A stretch of 64,000 nt of DNA from NCBI GenBank assembly GCA_030549335.1, contig CM060187.1, positions 58,486,203-58,550,202 on the forward strand, in the 5' to 3' direction. Within the stretch, counting starts at the first letter, position 1; each line of letters begins with the position of its first letter. The position numbers and the translations under genes were made by a program. The stretch comes from Pontederia crassipes. Its lineage: Eukaryota > Streptophyta > Magnoliopsida > Commelinales > Pontederiaceae. The notes beneath the pieces were generated by a model. The model was not told the DNA's origin. It saw only the letters and a list, made by a program, of their open reading frames with translations, and made no database searches. Below are positions 23,432-35,097 of the stretch, one piece after another.

Positions 23432-25544
23432 CTATTTATTATTTTTCCCTTTTTTCAGTTTTTATTTAACTTTTTATAGTAGACACTTCCTTCCTTAGAC
23501 AAAGTTGTTGAGGTGTAATGGATGGTTATTAGACTAAACAGCTCAATAACGAGTCATTCAATAAGTTATCGGACTTGACGCATAACAAGTCAGACATTAT
23601 ATTTCAATAGTGTGTCCAATGTCCGAGGGTATCCGTCCAATATCTATCTATTCATTAACAAATTGTCTGATAGGCTATTTATTATTTTTCCCTTTTTTCA
23701 GTTTTTATTTAACTTTTTATAGTAGACACTTCCTTCTTTAGACAAAGTTGTTGAGGTGTAATGGATGGTTATTAGACTAAACAGCTCAATAACGAGTCAT
23801 TCAATAAGTTATCGGACTCGACGCATAACAAGTCAGTCGCTATTTATTATTTTTCCCTTTTTCAGTTTTTATTTAACTTTTTATAGTAGACACTTCCTTC
23901 CTTAGACAAAGTTGTTGAGGTGTAATGGATGGTTATTAGACTAAACAGCTCAATAACGAGTCATTCAATAAGTTATCGGACTTGACGCATAACAAGTCAG
24001 ACATTATATTTCAATAGTGTGTCCAATGTCCGAGGGTATCCGTCCAATATCTATCTATTCATTAACAAATTGTCTGATAGGCTATTTATTATTTTTCCCT
24101 TTTTTCAGTTTTTATTTAACTTTTTATAGTAGACACTTCCTTCTTTAGACAAAGTTGTTGAGGTGTAATGGATGGTTATTAGACTAAACAGCTCAATAAC
24201 GAGTCATTCAATAAGTTATCGGACTCGACGCATAACAAGTCAGTCGCTATTTATTATTTTTCCCTTTTTCAGTTTTTATTTAACTTTTTATAGTAGACAC
24301 TTCCTTCCTTAGACAAAGTTGTTGAGGTGTAATGGATGGTTATTAGACTAAACAGCTCAATAACGAGTCATTCAATAAGTTATCGGACTTGACGCATAAC
24401 AAGTCAGACATTATATTTCAATAGTGTGTCCAATGTCCGAGGGTATCCGTCCAATATCTATCTATTCATTAACAAATTGTCTGATAGGCTATTTATTATT
24501 TTTCCCTTTTTTCAGTTTTTATTTAACTTTTTATAGTAGACACTTCCTTCTTTAGACAAAGTTGTTGAGGTGTAATGGATGGTTATTAGACTAAACAGCT
24601 CAATAACGAGTCATTCAATAAGTTATCGGACTCGACGCATAACAAGTCAGTCGCTATTTATTATTTTTCCCTTTTTCAGTTTTTATTTAACTTTTTATAG
24701 TAGACACTTCCTTCCTTAGACAAAGTTGTTGAGGTGTAATGGATGGTTATTAGACTAAACAGCTCAATAACGAGTCATTCAATAAGTTATCGGACTTGAC
24801 GCATAACAAGTCAGACATTATATTTCAATAGTGTGTCCAATGTCCGAGGGTATCCGTCCAATATCTATCTATTCATTAACAAATTGTCTGATAGGCTATT
24901 TATTATTTTTCCCTTTTTTCAGTTTTTATTTAACTTTTTATAGTAGACACTTCCTTCTTTAGACAAAGTTGTTGAGGTGTAATGGATGGTTATTAGACTA
25001 AACAGCTCAATAACGAGTCATTCAATAAGTTATCGGACTCGACGCATAACAAGTCAGTCGCTATTTATTATTTTTCCCTTTTTCAGTTTTTATTTAACTT
25101 TTTATAGTAGACACTTCCTTCCTTAGACAAAGTTGTTGAGGTGTAATGGATGGTTATTAGACTAAACAGCTCAATAACGAGTCATTCAATAAGTTATCGG
25201 ACTTGACGCATAACAAGTCAGACATTATATTTCAATAGTTTGTCCAATGTCCGAGGGTATCCGTCCAATATTTATCTATTCATTAACAAATTATCTGATA
25301 GGCTATTTATTATTTTTCCCTTTTTTCAGTTTTTATTTAACTTTTTATAGTAGACACTTCCTTCTTTAGACAAAGTTGTTGAGGTGTAATGGATGGTTAT
25401 TAGACTAAACAGCTCAATAACGAGTCATTCAATAAGTTATCGGACTCGACGCATAACAAGTCAGACATTATATTTCAATAGTTTGTCCAATGTCCGAGGG
25501 TATCCGTCCAATATCTATCTATTCATTAACAAATTGTCTGATAG
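23431..25544 (+). repeat. Dimeric tandem repeat array abutting tRNA-Arg
   Basis: Units all start 'gctatttattatttttccc'. Long units (A): 23431-23673, 23839-24080, 24246-24487, 24653-24894 and 25060-25301 (243, then 242 bp). Short units (B, 165 bp): 23674-23838, 24081-24245, 24488-24652 and 24895-25059. A final B-type unit (25302-25544) keeps the full tail. A and B differ at fixed bases (for example 'ttccttag' against 'ttctttag', and 'ggacttgacg' against 'ggactcgacg'), so the true period is the 407-bp AB dimer. Dimers are almost identical, implying recent amplification. No protein is encoded. Confidence 0.95.
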
Positions 25545-25870
25545 GTCATCCGCTAATAATATTAAGTATTTAAACAAAACTACTTACTTCTTATTATTAT
25601 TTAACTTTTTATAGTATTCATTTCCTTTTTTAGGCAAAGTTGTTGAGGTGTAAGGGGTGGTTATTAGACTAGACAGCTTAATAAGTCATTCAATAAGTTA
25701 TCGGGCTCGACGCATAACAAGTCAGACATTATATTTCAGTAGTTTGCCCGATGTTCGATAGTCCGGTATCCATCCGATATCTATCTATTCACCAACAAAT
25801 TGTCTGATAGGCCATCTGCTAATAATATTAAGTATTTAAACAAAACTAATTACTTATTTAGTGCCTAGCA
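25545..25870 (+). repeat. Degenerate older copy of the tandem unit
   Basis: From about 25590 the sequence again follows the unit ('tttaactttttatagta', 'gttgttgaggtgtaa', 'cgcataacaagtcag', 'aattgtctgatagg') but with many substitutions and small indels. It represents a copy that has escaped homogenisation and marks the old edge of the array. Confidence 0.8.
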
Positions 25871-27170
25871 AAAATAGCTAATATACTTATATAACAATAT
25901 TTACCTAATAATAGAATATAAAAAGTTAACGATATTTACCTAGCAAAATAGCTAATATACTTAATTTGGTTTGTTCTATAGTTAACGAAAAAAATAAAAT
26001 AGACAAATGAGTAAAAAGATCAAATATTTAAAAAATGAGAAAACTGAAGAAAAATAATGATTGCTTATTTATTATATTATTATATTAATGCATTAAGAAA
26101 ATAATATAATAAAGTTTAGAAAAGGAAATGCCAATTTTTTTTAAAAAATAAAAGAATAATTTTTAAAAAAAAGTTAATGGACTTGCCCGATTCGTCTGTT
26201 AGCCGATCTGTCCATTAAAACCTATTAGACCTTGACGGGAAAATAAGTCAAAAATTTTATTAGGTTGTTCGATAATAACCCTTTCAATTAATGGGCCTAT
26301 TCGATGTTCGAACAAAATCTAATTGACCGAAGCTATGAGGAGTCTGTCCAATCCGTTAAATACCACTAGGTGCAACACCTCGTTTAGCAATGTGTTAACT
26401 TAATTTACAAGTGAAAACACAATTGTACTGTTATAATCTTTGCTTGACTTACGAAAAATATATTTATTTATTTTGAGCAAGATATCTTAGTTAATCTAAA
26501 GACACTGATTTAGTATTTCATATTTTTATTATTATTTTGACTAAGATTTCTTAGCTACCAAATAGAAAACTAAAAATATTGTACAAAAGTATGGACCACA
26601 TACTTTCATGGGGGCCAAGCCCATAGGATAGGATTCAAAAATGAAGATATTTAATCAGTTACCAACTAAAATAAAAACAAAGTATGAACTACATACTTTA
26701 ATGTTGGACCAAGCCCATAGGCTTAGATTCAAAATGGAAAAATATTTAAGTGGATATATAAAAAATCCTTAGGATCCCTTTGAGGGATGTGGTGAGAAAT
26801 GAGATGATGAAGTGTGGTATATGTTTGGACTTTGGATAGTAATTTGTAAGAAAATATAAAGAATCAAAAAACAAAATTCTATTTATTAAAAAGTTATTTT
26901 TACTTTTTATTATATAAAATTTAATGAATAATAAATATTTATTTTTACCACATTTTTTTCTTTTTTTGGTTCTACCTATTTTTTCTATTTTATTATATCC
27001 TAGATTTTTTAAACTATTTTATTCATCTAATTTAAAAAATAAAATGAGAGATAAATATTTATAAATAAATAAATATTTTATCAAATGTAATATTCATAAG
27101 ATAGAAAAAGATAGTACGGAAAAGAAAGAAATAAACCAAAGACGATAGTATGGAAAAGAGAGAAATAAAC
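25871..27170. other. AT-rich intergenic DNA with unit-like vocabulary
   Basis: No gene. Around 26160-26400 the words 'cttgcccgattcgtctgttag', 'cgataataaccc' and 'tgtccaatccgtt' resemble those in the tandem unit, suggesting that both derive from one larger old transposable element. A short direct duplication ('aaataaaccaaagacgat') lies at about 27130-27180, just before the next SINE. Confidence 0.4.
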
Positions 27171-27176
27171 CAAAGA

Positions 27177-27353
27177 CGATTGGCGCAGTGAAAGCGGACT
27201 GCGTCCCAAGTGGTTCGACGGGTGCTAGTAGCTCCGAGATTGATCTTTGGAGCCACCGCGTTAGCCAGGGATTTACCGTTCCGCTCCCGTCCCGAAACCG
27301 GATTAGTCAGGTGCTAGTAACCCTGAACACCAGTTGATTTCGACCGAAAAAAA
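27177..27353 (+). mobile_element. tRNA-derived SINE with poly(A) tail, copy 2
   Basis: Same family as 1748-1920, clearly related over its length. It starts 'tggcgcagtg' (A-box match), has 'gtggttcgacgg' 30 bp further on (B-box match) and ends 'tttcgaccgaaaaaaa'. I found no convincing target-site duplication, so the insertion is probably older than copy 1. Confidence 0.75.
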
Positions 27354-27979
27354 TTGATTTAATTTGCTAAAAAGAGAAATAATTTAATTTGATAACAAAA
27401 AATGAAATATTTTGTCTACCATACCAACGTATTGAAGGACTTAATAATTCTACCCCTGTTATTAATATATAAAAAAATTATTTAATCCGTATTCTCCATT
27501 GTTCCTCCACAAAAAAAAAAATGATCTAAATTATTTTTTCAATATTTAAACATTTATTGTCATTGTGTATGGCCTTAGTTATATTCGAATATGTATCCAA
27601 TGATTTTTGTCATATTTTTTATCCAGTCGATCATAGTTATGGTGCATGCAGAACCAAAGCATCACTTCTCTTTTACACTTCGTTGCAATGTGTCATGGCT
27701 TACACGTCAAGAAGTTCTGAACAAGCCGTTCCCTCATGGAAAAAATCATGTCCATTTTCAGCATCATAAACAACATCGAACCGCACTAGAAAGGAGACGA
27801 GGAAAGGTATCAATGTAACCACTCAAATACTACAAAACATCATGAGATAAATGTTTGAGACAACATATCATCCATAAAACGAGAACAGAATCTAGAAAAA
27901 CATCAAACGTCACTAATATCAAAATCCAGGTAACTTTTCAGGCCTAAGAATTCGACATCTCTCTTTCATTCGACGACCC
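27354..27979. other. Intergenic DNA and 3' flank of RPL35
   Basis: Short frames at 27557-27818 are not recognised and lack gene context. The last 150 bp are probably the 3' UTR of the ribosomal protein gene reading from the right. Confidence 0.4.
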
Positions 27980-29275
27980 TTAAGCCTTGACGGCGAACTT
28001 CCTCAACGGAAAATACCTCTCCCTCTTTTTCTCCCTTTCTGTCTTCAAAGATTCCTGCTTGGAAATAGCAAACGTCAATGGATCCAATCACATAAAGATG
28101 GATCTATAAAACAATCAAAACTAGCATGGGCATCCACTAGGAGAGACACTGCTAATTAAATCATGGGGCATGAGTATAACACTGATATAGCTATGGAAGG
28201 AGAATTCAGATGAAGAAGAACCCTACACATCAGCATATATTTTTGCATAAACTAAGGTGTGCACTATTATAATCTTTGCTTGGTTTACAATTTCCTGAAC
28301 TCCAAGCAAATACATGAAGAAACAATTGCACTTTCCGTGTGAGTTTTCTACAGCTCAATTTTGCAGTAATTTAGCATCTATTTTAAGAAGACTCGAATTA
28401 ATTTCGTAGCCATGCTAATATATTTGAGGAACAAGGCTACACGGAACGTGTACTAATAGCTGGTATAACAAAGTACAGAAAGCACCAAACATGGAATAAA
28501 GAACAAATTGGCCATGATGGAAGAAGAAATTTGACGAAATTAAATGATAGTGTATATTGCATCACAAATATCTCGTCAATCAAGTGATCACAGGAACATT
28601 TGAAAAATGTAAAAGGAAAGGGCACATGCATCCAGGTAGCATTCGACTTGTACTAGAATGTATGCTAAAAATTGAGTTCCGTGATGCGATGAAAGTTCAA
28701 TATATTATATTCCCTGCATCGAGGGAACCATAGAAAGAAATGAGGAACGAGGGACGTGAGAGAGTACCTGGTGCTTGGTGAGGCGGCGGCGGATGGCGCG
28801 GGTCTTCTTGGGGCGGAGATCGAGGGGGATGTACTTCTTCTTCTTGTAGACCTCCCGGAGAGCAGCCTTCTGCTTCTGGGAGATCACTGTCAGCACCCGA
28901 GCAATCGACAGCCTCACCACCTTGCTGCAATGTCCCAGTTCATACGATTAAAAAAATCCAATCTTTACAGCACAAAGCCGAAACATTATGTCAGCCGAAT
29001 CAGGAGAGAAGCATGGGATGCCGCATCGTCTTACATCTTGGAGAGCTTGTTGGGGGCGCCGCCCGTGACCTTGGCCACGCGGAGGCCGGAGAGTTCTGCC
29101 TTGAGGTCATTCAACTGCGCCTGGAGCTCCGCCTTCGTCTTCCCCCGGAGCTCGTGCACCTTGATGCGTGCTGCTCAGCATCGCCGGCGGAGAAAAGTTC
29201 GAGATGTGAGATTGACGAAGTAATAAAATAGAAGGAGGGAGAGAGAGGGAGGAGATCGACGGCTTTCTTACCCAT
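27980..29275 (-). CDS. RPL35: 60S ribosomal protein L35 (uL29)
   Basis: Four coding exons, 5' to 3': 29275-29272 (ATGG only), 29170-29035, 28924-28768 and 28054-27980, encoding 123 residues, the usual plant length. The protein starts [17 protein letters not shown], continues with [19 protein letters not shown] and [20 protein letters not shown], and ends RKFAVKA. It is a component of the large ribosomal subunit near the polypeptide exit tunnel. All splice sites are GT-AG. The four-base first coding exon (ATGG|GTAAGA) places the intron directly after the start codon. Confidence is high because every exon joins in phase to the family sequence. Confidence 0.97.
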
Positions 29276-29346
29276 TGCTCTCGCTGCGTATCGCCGGAGA
29301 CGGTGAGGGAGGAGAAGAAATTCAACATATGGTGGCGGCGGAAACA

Positions 29347-29449
29347 ATTTATAAGTTAGTATAAAGCCCTAATTCTTAGGGTTTGGGCTTCGGTGCTCGT
29401 TTACAAGTTTTTGTGGGCCTCATTTTACCCTCTATCGCTGATTGGCCCA
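29347..29449 (-). promoter_or_regulatory. RPL35 promoter: telo-box and site II elements
   Basis: In sense orientation the region upstream of the RPL35 start carries AAACCCTAA (29384-29376), a telo-box. It has TGGGCY-type site II words at 29384-29389, 29414-29419 and, inverse, 29444-29449. A TATA-like TTATAAAT lies at 29354-29347. Telo-box plus site II is the known signature of plant ribosomal-protein and other growth-linked promoters. Confidence 0.75.
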
Positions 29450-29784
29450 TTTTGTAGCTGCCGAAGAGGTTGGGGTAAATATGTGAAAAGACAAAAGTTA
29501 GAAGGGGTACATAGCAGAATTTGATACAAAAATTGGTCACAGGAAGGCAAATTAAAATATTTCTTAGAGGCAAATTAAGATTAACCCATCTTTTTTAGTG
29601 AATCAAACATATTCCTTGGTGCATAATAAAATAAGAAAGAAAAGGATCAATCTTTAAAAGATTCATTGCAAATGTGAAATACTCATATATCATATAAATA
29701 TAAATGTGGGAGAATTCAAAAAAATGTGGCTAGGTCGTTTATCTGATCGAATAAAACATGTTGAATAAAATCTTTTTCATGGTC
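29450..29784. other. Intergenic DNA between RPL35 promoter and plastid insert
   Basis: No gene or repeat recognised. AT-rich sequence continues up to the first identifiable plastid fragment; the exact insertion edge cannot be seen. Confidence 0.4.
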
Positions 29785-29888
29785 CACTATAGAATGAATA
29801 CGTTTATTTTTCAAGTGATTCATATCGTCAAGTGTACTCATACCAAATTTCATTCCGATCAAATAATTCATGGCAGCTAATACATCTC
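29785..29888 (-). pseudogene. rpoB: Plastid rpoB fragment (nuclear plastid DNA)
   Basis: Translated on the minus strand, the fragment gives [20 protein letters not shown] and LKNKRI in one frame, matching the plastid RNA polymerase beta subunit around its conserved [14 protein letters not shown] segment. It is a short, non-functional piece and immediately joins plastid 23S rRNA sequence, which is not its neighbour in plastid genomes. Confidence 0.85.
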
Positions 29889-29891
29889 GCG

Positions 29892-30056
29892 TGATCTATG
29901 CTTATTTTCAACTCCTCAAAGCATTTCGATGTTTACTACGCCCTTCCTCGTCTCTAGGTGCCCAAGTGTCCACCGTAAGACTTTTCTCGTTTGATCCTTG
30001 CCATTAATGCTAAGGTTATGCCATCCGTGCTGCTAAATGGAAGGATCTTATCAACA
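29892..30056 (-). pseudogene. Plastid 23S rRNA 5' end plus trnA-rrn23 spacer fragment
   Basis: On the plus strand 'gatctatgcttattttcaac' through 'cccttcctcgtctctaggtg' and 'caccgtaag' is the reverse complement of the 5' end of plastid 23S rRNA. It runs into the spacer upstream of that gene ('gctgctaaatggaaggatct'). Several substitutions show decay, so it is not a functional rRNA. Confidence 0.85.
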
Positions 30057-30059
30057 AAC

Positions 30060-30214
30060 CTACCCATATATGTCCTCCAATAATATCTTCTAAATCGTCC
30101 ACCCTAACAATCCATCCTTCTCATCCGAAAGGATATTTTAGTAAATAACCAAATACGATACTTGAGCTCAGGGTCAAATTGGTAATCTTTCTTACATCTC
30201 CACCCCCGTATTAT
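30060..30214 (-). pseudogene. psbC: Plastid psbC (CP43) fragment
   Basis: The minus-strand translation gives GDVRKITNLTLSS, then VFGYLLK, then [19 protein letters not shown], matching CP43 of photosystem II. One in-frame TGA and small indels break the frame. It is another plastid piece not adjacent to its neighbours here in any normal plastid map. Confidence 0.88.
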
Positions 30215-30227
30215 AGATCCCCCAAAT

Positions 30228-31232
30228 TATCTAGAGATGTGAATCATTCAAAGCACATTAGCATGACAGATTTAAAACCAAACTTCTCCTTAAAAAAATA
30301 GATGGTGTGATTTGGGTGAGATCTAATATAGATCTATCTTTCTATTCGCTTGTGAGATCTAGGCGGTTCGAAGGAGACCACCATGGCTCCTCTCTTCTCG
30401 AGAATCCATATATCCCTTCTTAATGTATGGACTGCTATCTCTTGAGCATTAATTTGTCTGATTCTTTGAAGAAACTATCCGTAATAACGAACTTGTAAAA
30501 TGTGTCTGTTTATTATAAATAGATTCGTTATTTCTGACCTTGCTTCATCTTAATTATTATTTGAACAAAAAGATCACAATAAACTTTTGGCAAAAGTTAT
30601 GTTTATGGAGTTTTGAAAAATCCAAACATCTTAAAGATAAATATATAGGTAGGAATTTATCGAACGAACTGCACTCCTTCATAATGATTTTATCGTATTC
30701 ATAATAATACCAATCCACCCTTCACAGATCAAAAACTACGAGATCACCCCTTTCATTCTGGGGTGACAGAGGGATCATAACATTCGAGCATTTTTTCATC
30801 TTTTTGCGAAGAAAGCAATAATCAATATGATTTTTCTAATCCTCCCTTTCCGAAAGGAAGAACATGAAATTATTTTTCCTTTCCGTAGGGGCCAGGAGAT
30901 TGGATCTACCCATAAGAGGAATACTTGGTACAAATAACTAACTTCTTGATCTTCGACCCCCTCAGTCATTACGAGCGCCCTCGATTAGTGCAATGGGATG
31001 TCTCTATCTATCTATCTCTTGACTCGAAATAGGAGCAGGTTTGAAAGAGAATCTTAAAGTGTTTAGGTTTGGACCAGAGGGTCTCTTAACTCTTTATTTT
31101 TTATTCCCATCAAAGTTATTTCACAAAGACTTCACATGGTATGCTAAGGACGAATCACTCCTGAAAAAATCTATTGATTCTCTCCCAATTGATTGAATCA
31201 TAGGTGTGATGATTTACTTCACGTGCAAGGTT
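30228..31232 (+). pseudogene. Plastid trnI-GAU group II intron fragment, interrupted
   Basis: Two blocks in the same orientation match the plastid trnI intron of the rRNA operon. Block one is about 30228-30446 ('gcacattagcatg', 'accaccatggctcctctctt'). Block two is about 30718-31232 ('ctacgagatcacccctttc', 'gcgatgattt'-like end). Between them, about 270 bp (30447-30717) are unrelated to the intron as I know it. The orientation is opposite to the 23S piece alongside, so the operon is rearranged. Confidence 0.8.
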
Positions 31233-31687
31233 TTACTTTTTATTCAGTAATAAAAACTCCTTGCTTTATTCATTATTTAAATAAAATCTGGTTATTTATC
31301 CTAAGTCGAATGACTAAAAAATGATAGAAAATTTCTTTTTTATTTACAAGAATTTGGTTCAGGTATGAATCCTCCTCCCCCTCATCACATGATTCAAGAA
31401 AATCTTTTGAATCTATGTGTATGTCAGATTGGTACATGTATCAATCAAATAAATTTAGTTTTGATGGGTTGGTAAAAAAAGGGTAAACAAGTGGATAGGT
31501 ATTAAAAAATTCATTAGACCTATCTATAAAAAAGAAGGATTTTTGGATTTGAACAAAAAGATAAATAAAAAATTTATTATTTTCATTTTAAAGAAATTGA
31601 AAATGAAAAATCAAATTATAAAAAATGAAATAAAAAACAGATATAAATAAAGAAACAACTTTGCTGAAAATTATATATTTATGCCTC

Positions 31688-31755
31688 TTTATTATTCCTT
31701 GGTGCAGTCGCTAAATCTGCACAATTTCCTCTTCACGTCTAATTACTTGATGCGA
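31688..31755 (+). pseudogene. ndhF: Plastid ndhF fragment
   Basis: The plus-strand translation gives FLGAVAKSAQFPLHV followed by a stop where Trp is expected, then LLDA. This is the NADH dehydrogenase subunit 5 segment FxGAVAKSAQFPLHVWLPDA. The piece is short and broken. The intervening DNA (31233-31687) looks plastid-like in composition but I could not assign it. Confidence 0.8.
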
Positions 31756-31770
31756 TACTTCTTATATCCA

Positions 31771-32077
31771 TCGTGAAGACTCTAGAATAAAAAAATATCT
31801 ATGTAACCATGATTATATGACCAATTGTATATTACATTTTTTTAATTGATCCTAGGACTCCTTTTCAAAATAAAATTGATTAAGTCAAAATTGTGGAAAA
31901 ATAAATAAATGGACCCATATAAAATATATGCTATAATATTATATTATAAACATTTTTATATTTTCATAATTTACAAATTAATATCAATAATATTTTATTT
32001 CCAAGTCAATAAGTGATTTTTTTTATAATGTTGTAGTTCACATCTTTAACATGAATCATATAAAATAGAGTAAAATA

Positions 32078-32132
<55 letters not shown>

Positions 32133-33998
32133 AGTATGGGGTAAGAGAGCATGACAAGTGGCTTCATAACAAAATGACATGTGTCATCTACATAAAGTAT
32201 TAATATTTAAGATAATAACATTACTTTGTTTCACATTATAGATAAATATCTATAATTCAAATAACATGGAAACAAATCAACATACGTAATCTAAGATGAC
32301 ACATGTCATTATCTTATAAAACTTATAATAATATACAAATCTAGTTTATTTTCACAAAATAAAAACTTATCATATAATAGTTAGTTATATAAGGTAACAA
32401 AAATAAAAGAAGATTACATTTATAAACATATTTTGATTAGAAACAAAGTCAATTATCTTATAATAATTAAAATTTTCGGAATTAAAAATTAATTCAAAAT
32501 AAATAATCCAATTTGAGTCAAATTGAAATTAATCTTTCTTTTTTTATCAATTAGAGTATGTTGAAAATAAATAATATTTTTCTCTAAGAAATAATGTGCA
32601 AGTAAACAATCTTTTTTGTCAATCCAACGATTGGACTACACATGTAAATTTTTTATGAGTTTACACATGCATTTTTCTCATTTGAGTATGATTAAAATAA
32701 ATAATATTTTATTTCCAAAATATAAGCAGTTATTTTATGAGTATGACTACAATAAAAATAACATACTAATCTAAGGTGGCACATGTCATTATCTTATAAA
32801 AACTTATAATAATATACAAATCTAATTTATTTTCACAAAATAAAAACTTATCTTAAAATAGTTAATTATATAAGGTAACAAAAATAAAAGAATATTACAT
32901 TTATAAACGTATTTAGACTAGAAACAAAGTCATATTATAATTAAAATTTTCGGAATTAAAAAAATCAAAATAAATAATCCAATTTGAGTCAAATTGAAAT
33001 TAATTTTTCTTTTTTTATCAATTAGAGTATGCTGAAAATAAATAATATTTTTCTCTGAAAAAAAATTGCAAGTAAACAATAATATCTGTCTAAAAATTAA
33101 TTTTTTATTTTCAGAATAAAAATCATTTCAAAGAGATAATTCAATTTGAGACAAATTAAGATTAATATTTGAGTAAAAATAATTATTTATTATTTATTAT
33201 AATTTAGTCCATATAATTTTAAATAAAGAATTAAAATTTTGAGTTCAATTAAGATTAATCTATTCTTATATTTTCTTTTTCAATGACAATGGACAAGTAT
33301 ATAATTTTAGAAAACTAAAATTTATCTTATAATGGTTTGTTATATGAACTAAAAAAAATAAATGGATACTAAATTTATGAGAAGAATTTAATTAGAAAGA
33401 ATTTTTTTTACTATGATTAAAAAATAAATTTCCTTTGCAAAATGTACAACTAATAAATTTCCCTTCTGAAACATAATTTGTTGTTTTTAAGTAAAAATAA
33501 TTTTATTTGAGTAAGTTAATATTAAAAGTTTAATTTCTAAAAGATAGAATTTTAATTTCTAAAAGATAGTGGACAAGTATAATAAAATAAATAATATTTT
33601 ATTTTTAAAAAACATTGTATTATTTCAGTAATAAAAAATAAATAATTCCATTTTATTATGATTACAATAAATAAAATATTAAATTTGAGTATGATTAAAT
33701 AATTTTTTTTCTTTCTAAAAGGCAATGTACAAGAATAATAAAAGTTTATACTATTACATTTTTTTAGAAGATATTATTTTATTTTCAAAATTTAAAAATA
33801 ATTTAAAACAAAAATAATTCAATTTGAGTCAAATAAAAATAATATTTCCTTATAAAAGTAATTAAAATATTATAAATAATACAATAAGTCTATTTATTGA
33901 AAAAATTAATTAATAAGAAGAAAAATAATTTAATTAGATTTTGGAGTTTGATATATTCAAATTGAGTTTTGAACTTTTTAAAATAAGCTAACATTTTG
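31771..33998. repeat. AT-rich region with microsatellite and a 480-bp-spaced duplication
   Basis: A compound (TA)n(GA)n microsatellite lies at about 32078-32126. A block beginning 'catacgtaatctaaga' at 32281 recurs at 32761 ('catactaatctaagg') and runs parallel for about 320 bp to near 32612 and 33085, with scattered indels. It is a decayed tandem duplication with 480-bp spacing. No gene is present. Confidence 0.75.
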
Positions 33999-34557
33999 TA
34001 GAGATGGACAACGGATTGTGTCATACCGTACTGGGGTCGGTTAAATCATGTTTGATTGATTGTGACACAACCCATTTTAAAAATAAGTCGTGTCATTTTG
34101 AATTAACATTATGTCAATCCGACATGATTGGTGCATGATCCGATCGAGTTAACCGAGTTGGCTCATGTCATGTCGGATGACTCATTTATTTTGTCCAAAG
34201 TTAATTTTATATTAATAATAAAATAATTAAAGTATTATAATATATGATATTAAAAATAATAAATGGTATTATGATAACTAGAAATATAATAAACTTTTTT
34301 AAATATAATATAGTTATAACATATTATTAAATATTCAAATATGTAATAAAAATAAATTAATAATAAATAATGTGTTCACTATATTAGACTCAATTCTTTA
34401 GTCCGGTGTGAGCTCTTAACATCTTATTGGGACCCGAGCACGGTCTAGGCCGAGCCTAATCCAAATATTGTGCCCGTACCGAGTTCGTGTCGGGCATGGT
34501 TGGCTCGATTGAATTTCATGAAGGTCGCGTGTCGGGCCTGACAGAATTTCACCTTTA
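33999..34557. mobile_element. hAT-like non-autonomous element (tentative)
   Basis: Ends start TAGAGATGG on the left and, on the opposite strand, TAAAGGTGA on the right. Subterminal zones are GC-rich with repeated 'gtcggg', 'gggtcgg' and 'cgagcc' words inside an otherwise AT-only region. Candidate 8-bp target repeats ACATTTTG and CCTATTTG agree at five of eight bases. No transposase frame is visible. The element looks old. Confidence 0.5.
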
Positions 34558-35097
34558 CCTATTTGTCACATTTAAGTGATAATAAATTAATTTTGAGAAT
34601 TATTAAAAAGTATAATATTATAATTATGTGTTACATTTTTATAATATTGATAATCTTTTGATAATAATTATATATTATAATATTATAATTATAAAGTATA
34701 TATTTTTTGTAATATTCGTGATCCGCTCGCATGGGATTTAGGACTAGTAATATATAATGTGAACAGTAAACTATATTTATATTTTTTATAATAATATAAA
34801 AAAGTTACCTAACATCAAATACTATAATTTGATTCATGAACCATCATATTAAGAGAAAATTGATTTTCAAATTAATTTATTAAAATACAGGTAATTTAAA
34901 TTTATCATAAAATCGAACACATTAAATTAAAAAGTTTGTAAGACTTTGTGGGAAAAAAACTATCACCGGTGCACAATGTTAAAAAGCATTAAAATGTTGG
35001 CGATGAGATGAGAAGTGTTTATTAGTTTACAGTAAAACTAGACGACTTCACAATAAATCTACCTCGAGTTATAGAAGATATAAATTCACTGATCGAG
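34558..35097. other. AT-rich intergenic DNA, nothing recognised
   Basis: No gene, RNA or repeat could be identified in this stretch. Confidence 0.5.

Noticed and set aside
23431-25544. CRISPR-like array
   Set aside because: Units are 165-243 bp and contiguous, without variable spacers, in a plant nuclear context; this is a tandem satellite-type array.
26770-27075. Possible MITE ('aggatccctttgagggatg')
   Set aside because: No matching inverted end or target duplication could be found.
27557-27818. Two overlapping plus-strand frames of 70-75 codons
   Set aside because: No domain, no splice or promoter context; the translations look like chance.
29892-30056. Functional rRNA gene
   Set aside because: Only the 5' end of plastid 23S rRNA is present, with substitutions, among other broken plastid pieces.
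32078-32126. (TA)n(GA)n run as a regulatory element
   Set aside because: Simple compound microsatellite far from any gene; no evidence of function.
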